DNA from: Xanthobacter tagetidis | GTDB taxonomy: Bacteria > Pseudomonadota > Alphaproteobacteria > Rhizobiales > Xanthobacteraceae | Length of the DNA stretch: 64,000 bases | NCBI RefSeq assembly: GCF_003667445.1 | Contig: NZ_RCTF01000001.1 | Span: 496,001 to 560,000 of the forward strand | Direction: 5' to 3' | In this document: positions 60,274-64,000 of the stretch, piece by piece | Layout: each line of letters begins with the position of its first letter | How positions within the stretch are numbered: the first letter of the stretch is position 1 | Position numbers and translations under genes: made by a program | Notes under the pieces: model-generated | The model's input: only the letters and a program-made list of their open reading frames with translations | What the model was told of the DNA's origin: nothing | Databases searched by the model: none

Positions 60274-60882
60274 ATGCAGAGCGTCCGCAGATATTACGAC
60301 CGGTTCCTGGAGGTGATCGCCGCCGCGCTCATGGCGGGGCTCACGATCATCCTCGTCATGGGCTTCGTCTACCGTTTCTTCGGCGCCTCGCTGGTCTGGT
60401 ATGACGAGATCGCCTCCATCGGCCTCGCCTGGCTCACCTATTACGGCAGCGCGCTGGCCGCCCTGCGCGGTGCGCACATCGGGTTTCCCGGCATCGTCAA
60501 TGCGTTCTCGCCGAACCTCCGGGTGGCGGTGACGCTGCTGTCCGAGGCGATCGTCATCGGCTTCTTCGCGCTGCTCGCCATCTACGGCACGGAAGTGGTG
60601 ATGATCCTCCAGGGCTCCACCCTGGTCTCCCTGCCGGACGTGTCGCAGCAGCTCACCCAGTCGGCGCTGCCCGTCGCGGCGGTGCTGTTCATCATCGCCG
60701 AGCTGCTCCGGCTGCCCGAAGTGCTCGCCGCCGCGCGCGGCCACGGCTTCGAGGACCACGAACTCAAGGAGGCGCTGGAGAGCGTCGGCGTGGAGGCGCC
60801 CGGCGACGCGGCGCCCGATCGCGCGTCCGCCCCGTCCAAGCCCCTGACCTCCGGCCTGGCCGAAGGAGGCCGCGCGCGATGA
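60274..60882 (+). CDS. dctQ: TRAP transporter small permease DctQ
   Basis: A 202-residue membrane protein with four helices (residues about 15-155): FLEVIAAALMAGLTIILVMGFVYRFFG, WYDEIASIGLAWLTYYGSALAALRGAHIG, then two more. WxDE and R-G-A-H-I-G are DctQ hallmarks. A C-terminal charged cytosolic tail of about 45 residues follows. The start is ATG 60274. It overlaps dctM by ATGA. Confidence 0.9.
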   Translation: MQSVRRYYDRFLEVIAAALMAGLTIILVMGFVYRFFGASLVWYDEIASIGLAWLTYYGSALAALRGAHIGFPGIVNAFSPNLRVAVTLLSEAIVIGFFALLAIYGTEVVMILQGSTLVSLPDVSQQLTQSALPVAAVLFIIAELLRLPEVLAAARGHGFEDHELKEALESVGVEAPGDAAPDRASAPSKPLTSGLAEGGRAR

Positions 60883-62180
60883 CCGCCACGCTCGGATACA
60901 TGTTCGTCGGCCTGTTCGGCATGGTGCTGCTCAACGTGCCCATCGCGGTGGCGCTCGCCGTGGTGGCGGTGGCGGCGATCTGGATCACGCAAGGGGCAGC
61001 CATGCTCCCCAACGTGCCTTTGGTGATGTTCGACGGCGCCACCAACTTCCCGCTGCTGGCGATCCCGCTGTTCATCTTCGCCGGCGGCATCATGAACTCG
61101 TCGTCCATCTCGCGGCGCCTCGTGAACCTCGCCTCGGCGATGCTGGGCTTCATCCGCGGCGGTCTCGCCATGGTGACGGTGGGCGCCTCCATGTTCTTCG
61201 CCGAGATTTCCGGCTCGGCAGTCGCCGGCGTCGCCGCGCTCGGCACGCTGCTGATCCCAGCCATGAAGAGCCGCGGCTATTCCAAGGAGGTGGCGGCGGC
61301 CATCTCCTCCTCGTCGGCAAGCCTTGCGATCATCCTGCCGCCCTCCATCCCCATGATCCTGTATGCGGTGATGGCGCAGGTGTCGGTGGTGAAGATGTTC
61401 ATCTCCGGCCTGCTGCCGGGCCTTCTGGGCGGCGCCGGCCTCGCCATCACCAGCTATTTCTACGCCCGCAAGTACAACTTCCCGGTGGAGCAGCGCTTCT
61501 CCCTGTCCAAGCTCGGCACCGCGTTCCGCGAGGCGGCCTGGGCGCTGATGCTGCCGGTCATCATCCTCGGCGGCATCTTCGGCGGCTTCGTCACCGCGAC
61601 CGAAGGCGCGGCGGTGGCCGTGGTGGCGGCGCTCTTCATCTCCACCGTGATCTATCGCGAGCAGACCCTGCGCGATCTCTACAAGTCGCTGGTCGATGCC
61701 GCGCTGCAGACCGCCGTGGTGATGCTGCTGGTGGCGTCCTCGGCGCTCATCGGCGTGTTCCTGACCGAGGCGCGGGTGCCGCAGGCGCTGGCCGGCTCGA
61801 TCCTCGAATACACCACCAACCCCTACATGGTGCTGCTGCTGCTGAACATCTTCTTCCTGATCCTCGGGATGTTCCTGCATTCGGCGGCCGCCATCATCCT
61901 CACCGTGCCGATCGTCTTGCCGCTGATCCAGCAGGTGGGCATCGACCCTGTGCATTTCGGCCTGGTGCTCACGCTGAACCTCGCCATCGGCCAACAGACG
62001 CCGCCGGTGGCCTCGGTGCTCATCGCCGCCTGCGCCATCGCCAAGTCGGACATCTGGAAGACCACCAAGGCCAATCTCGGCTATATCGCGGTGCTGCTCC
62101 TGGTGCTGATGATCTGCACCTACGTGCCCTGGCTCGCGCTGGCGCCGACGCGGTGGTTCTACGGCGACGCGGCCGGCTAA
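60879..62180 (+). CDS. dctM: TRAP transporter large permease DctM
   Basis: A 433-residue, about 12-helix Na+-coupled permease subunit. LFIFAGGIMNSSSISRRLVNLASAMLGFIRGGLAMVTVGASMFFAEISGSAVAGVAALGTLLIPAMKSRGYSKEVAAAISSSSASLAIILPPSIPMILYAV is a classic DctM core, and NLAIGQQTPPVASVL lies near the end. Complete TRAP system with dctP and dctQ. It is followed by two hairpins before the CoA-transferase gene. Confidence 0.95.
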   Translation: MTATLGYMFVGLFGMVLLNVPIAVALAVVAVAAIWITQGAAMLPNVPLVMFDGATNFPLLAIPLFIFAGGIMNSSSISRRLVNLASAMLGFIRGGLAMVTVGASMFFAEISGSAVAGVAALGTLLIPAMKSRGYSKEVAAAISSSSASLAIILPPSIPMILYAVMAQVSVVKMFISGLLPGLLGGAGLAITSYFYARKYNFPVEQRFSLSKLGTAFREAAWALMLPVIILGGIFGGFVTATEGAAVAVVAALFISTVIYREQTLRDLYKSLVDAALQTAVVMLLVASSALIGVFLTEARVPQALAGSILEYTTNPYMVLLLLNIFFLILGMFLHSAAAIILTVPIVLPLIQQVGIDPVHFGLVLTLNLAIGQQTPPVASVLIAACAIAKSDIWKTTKANLGYIAVLLLVLMICTYVPWLALAPTRWFYGDAAG

Positions 62181-62188
62181 GCCGTCGC

Positions 62189-62220
62189 CGGTCGGCACGC
62201 CGTCTTCGGCGTGCCGACCG
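62189..62220. terminator. hairpin after dctM
   Basis: CGGTCGGCACGCC / GGCGTGCCGACCG: a 13-bp perfect stem with loop GTCTTC, 8 bp after the dctM stop; no T run follows. It may stabilise the TRAP mRNA or weakly terminate. Confidence 0.6.
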
Positions 62221-62260
62221 CCACCCGGGCCGGGATCGTGTTATCGATGGCCACACCCCA

Positions 62261-62300
62261 CGCGCCGGGCGCCCTGCCGCCCGGCGCGATCGTCTTTTCT
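62261..62300 (+). terminator. terminator-like hairpin between dctM and the CoA-transferase gene
   Basis: CGCGCCGGGCG / CGCCCGGCGCG, an 11-bp perfect stem with a CCCTGC loop, then ATCGTCTTTTCTT. The T-rich tail makes this the better terminator of the pair. It is only about 20 bp before the CoA-transferase start, so it might also act as an attenuator. Confidence 0.55.
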
Positions 62301-62321
62301 TCCCTGCTGCGGACATAGCCC

Positions 62322-63551
62322 ATGACCAAGATCCCCGAGCCCGCCCGCCCGCTGCCCCTCGAAGGGGTGCGCGTCCTCGACGTGAGCCAGGTGATGGCGG
62401 GGCCGGTCTGCGCCATGCTGCTCGGCGACCTTGGCGCCGACGTCATCAAGATCGAGCCGCCGGGCGCGGGCGACCAGACCCGCGGCGCCATGGGCTTCAA
62501 ACTCAAGGGAGACGACAGCCTCGGCTTCCTCAACATGAACCGCAACAAGCGCTCGGTGGCGCTGAACCTGAAGACGCAGGCCGGGCGCGACGCCTTCTAT
62601 GCGCTCGCGGACGGCGCCGACATCCTGGTGGAGAACTACCGGCCCGGCGTGACCCGCAAGCTCGGCATCGACTACGACACGCTCAACGCCAGAAACCCGC
62701 AGCTGGTCTATGCCTCGATCTCCGGCTTCGGCCAGACCGGGCCATGGGCCCAGCGGCCGGGCTTCGACCTGATGGCGCAGGCCATGTCCGGCGTCATGAG
62801 CGTCACCGGCCATCCCGGCATGCCGCCGGTGAAGGCGGGCGTGCCGGTGGCCGACATCGGCTGCGCGCTGTTCGCCACCTACGCCATCCTGTCGGCCTAT
62901 ATCGGCCGCCAGCGCAGCGGCCTCGGGCAGTTCATCGACGCCAGCCTGTTCGACGCCGCGCTCGCTTTCTCCATCTGGGACGTGTGCGAATACTGGGGCA
63001 CCGGCGTGGTGCCCGGGCCGGTGGGCACCTCCAACAAGATGAGCGCGCCCTATCAGGCGGTGCGCTCCAAGGACGGCTGGTTCGTCATGGGGGCCACCAA
63101 CCAGCGCCTGTGGACCCGCCTGTGCGAGGCCATCGACCGGCCGGAACTGCTCGCCGACCCGCGCTTTGCCGACAATCCGGCGCGCCTGAAGAACCGCGAG
63201 GCGCTGATCGCCGCGCTGGAGGAGACCTTCGTCACCCGCAACTCTGAGGAATGGGTTGGGGAATTGCTCGCCATGGGTCTTCCCGCGGGCGCGATGCACA
63301 CATACCCTGAAGCCTTCGACAGCGAGCACGGGCGGCACAGGGGGATGCGCATGGAGATCGAGCACCCGGTCGAGGGCACGGTGCCCAATATCGGCTTTCC
63401 GGTGAAGCTCACCGGCACCCCCCAACAGGTGCGGCGGCATCCCCCGCTGCTCGGCGAGCACACGCGCGAGGTCCTGGCCGAGGCCGGGCTCGACGCGACG
63501 GCGCTCGCGGCGCTGGAGGAGGCCGGCGCGTTCGCGCCGGAAGCCCCATGA
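62322..63551 (+). CDS. CaiB/BaiF-type family III CoA-transferase
   Basis: A 409-residue family III CoA-transferase. GVRVLDVSQVMAGPVCAMLLGDLGADVIKIEPPGAGDQTRG opens the fold; LNLKTQAGRDAFYALADGADILVENYRPGVTRKLGIDYDTL and ASISGFGQTGPWAQRPGFDLMAQAMSG, where the Asp of GFDLMAQA is the catalytic residue, follow. It moves CoA between carboxylic acids. With the TRAP importer and a hydratase-family gene, it suggests uptake and CoA activation of an organic acid. ATGA overlap with the next gene. Confidence 0.9.
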   Translation: MTKIPEPARPLPLEGVRVLDVSQVMAGPVCAMLLGDLGADVIKIEPPGAGDQTRGAMGFKLKGDDSLGFLNMNRNKRSVALNLKTQAGRDAFYALADGADILVENYRPGVTRKLGIDYDTLNARNPQLVYASISGFGQTGPWAQRPGFDLMAQAMSGVMSVTGHPGMPPVKAGVPVADIGCALFATYAILSAYIGRQRSGLGQFIDASLFDAALAFSIWDVCEYWGTGVVPGPVGTSNKMSAPYQAVRSKDGWFVMGATNQRLWTRLCEAIDRPELLADPRFADNPARLKNREALIAALEETFVTRNSEEWVGELLAMGLPAGAMHTYPEAFDSEHGRHRGMRMEIEHPVEGTVPNIGFPVKLTGTPQQVRRHPPLLGEHTREVLAEAGLDATALAALEEAGAFAPEAP

Positions 63552-64000
63552 GCGGCGAGGGCGCGTCCCGCGCCGAGGGCTCGACCCGCCTCGCCGTCGC
63601 CGACGGTATCGCCCGCATCACGTTCGACCGCCCTGCCGCCCGCAACGCCATGACCTGGCGCATGTATGAGGAGCTGGCCGAGGCCTGCGCCGCCATCGCC
63701 GCCGACCCGAGCGTGCGGGTCTGCGTGCTGCGCGGGGCCGGCGGCAAGGCGTTCGTGGCCGGCACCGACATCACCCAGTTCGACGCCTTCGCCTCGGGCG
63801 AGGACGGCATCGCCTACGAGAAGAAGGTCGAGCGCTTCATCGCCGGCATCGAGCAGCTGTCCGTTCCCACCCTGGCGGTGGTGGAGGGGGTGGCGGCCGG
63901 CGGCGGCATGGCGATCGCCAATGCCTGCGACCTCAGGGTGGCGGCGGCCGGCGCCCGCTTCGGCGTGCCGATCGCAGCGACGCTGGGCAACTGCCTCTCG
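63548..64000 (+). CDS. enoyl-CoA hydratase/isomerase family protein (3' end outside window)
   Basis: The first 151 residues of a crotonase-family protein. ARITFDRPAARNAMTWRMYEELAEA, GAGGKAFVAGTDITQF (first oxyanion-hole region) and VEGVAAGGGMAIANACDLRVAAAGARFGVP (second) are clear. The start ATG overlaps the CoA-transferase stop, so they are one operon. Whether it is a hydratase, isomerase or lyase depends on catalytic residues beyond the window. Confidence 0.88.
   Translation, partial: MSGEGASRAEGSTRLAVADGIARITFDRPAARNAMTWRMYEELAEACAAIAADPSVRVCVLRGAGGKAFVAGTDITQFDAFASGEDGIAYEKKVERFIAGIEQLSVPTLAVVEGVAAGGGMAIANACDLRVAAAGARFGVPIAATLGNCLS

Overview
The window reads as chromosomal DNA of a GC-rich alphaproteobacterium (about 70% GC by eye), most likely Hyphomicrobiales near Xanthobacteraceae. 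Pointers are a COG4111/NadQ-type regulator beside nadABC, Irr-type (ICE) operator motifs at iron genes, an nrtA/cynA-like binding protein with an N-terminal CxCG segment, and REP palindromes with GGCTTG/CAAGCC loops. The genus is inference. Genes are dense, and many neighbours overlap by 4 bp as ATGA or GTGA.

Layout. 1-3.2 kb: end of an MFS exporter, then ppx-rlmE. 3.3-9.4 kb: a cytochrome P450 coupled to a RoxA-like dihaem protein, a LuxR-type regulator, and a divergent animal-type haem peroxidase homologue whose catalytic residues are replaced. 9.4-14.3 kb: SpoIIE/PP2C phosphatase, typA, transaldolase, a small unknown. 14.4-22.1 kb: iron uptake, FTR1 permease divergent from imelysin, multicopper oxidase, dihaem DUF1111, second imelysin and DUF1513, with Irr-like operators between. 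22.1-29.2 kb: thioesterase, Ntn amidohydrolase, rplU-rpmA, GNAT, comF, grxC, nitrilase-like, DUF1178, ubiG, tRNA-Val(GAC). 29.3-31.2 kb: hemH and a decayed brnT with an intact brnA. 31.3-40.5 kb: nine co-directional genes (osmC, acyl-CoA-dehydrogenase-like, sulfurtransferase, GST-kappa-like isomerase, ferredoxin reductase, cynABD-like transporter, cyanase) divergent from a TetR gene with palindromic operators. 40.6-45.2 kb: nadQ-nadABC with two tandem operators. 45.2-50.9 kb: universal stress protein, Mrp, an orphan TRAP binding protein, a repetitive secreted protein, glyQ and a cysteine hydrolase. 51.0-53.3 kb: glyS carrying an AT-rich in-frame insert. 53.3-54.7 kb: a tandem array of REP-like palindromes. 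54.7-64 kb: serine-glyoxylate aminotransferase divergent from a large FAD/Fe-S oxidoreductase, a TRAP transporter, a CoA-transferase and the start of an enoyl-CoA hydratase; one 15-bp operator motif occurs at two of these promoters.

Most notable: (1) the foreign-looking, frame-preserving AT-rich segment in the essential gene glyS; (2) the TetR-linked sulfur/cyanate cluster, which could be a cyanide, thiocyanate or isothiocyanate to cyanate route ending in cyanase; (3) the pseudo-peroxidase next to a P450 and a dihaem oxygenase candidate; (4) the Fet3/Ftr1-like iron module with Irr-type operators. Functions rest on motifs recognised by eye; no database search was possible.
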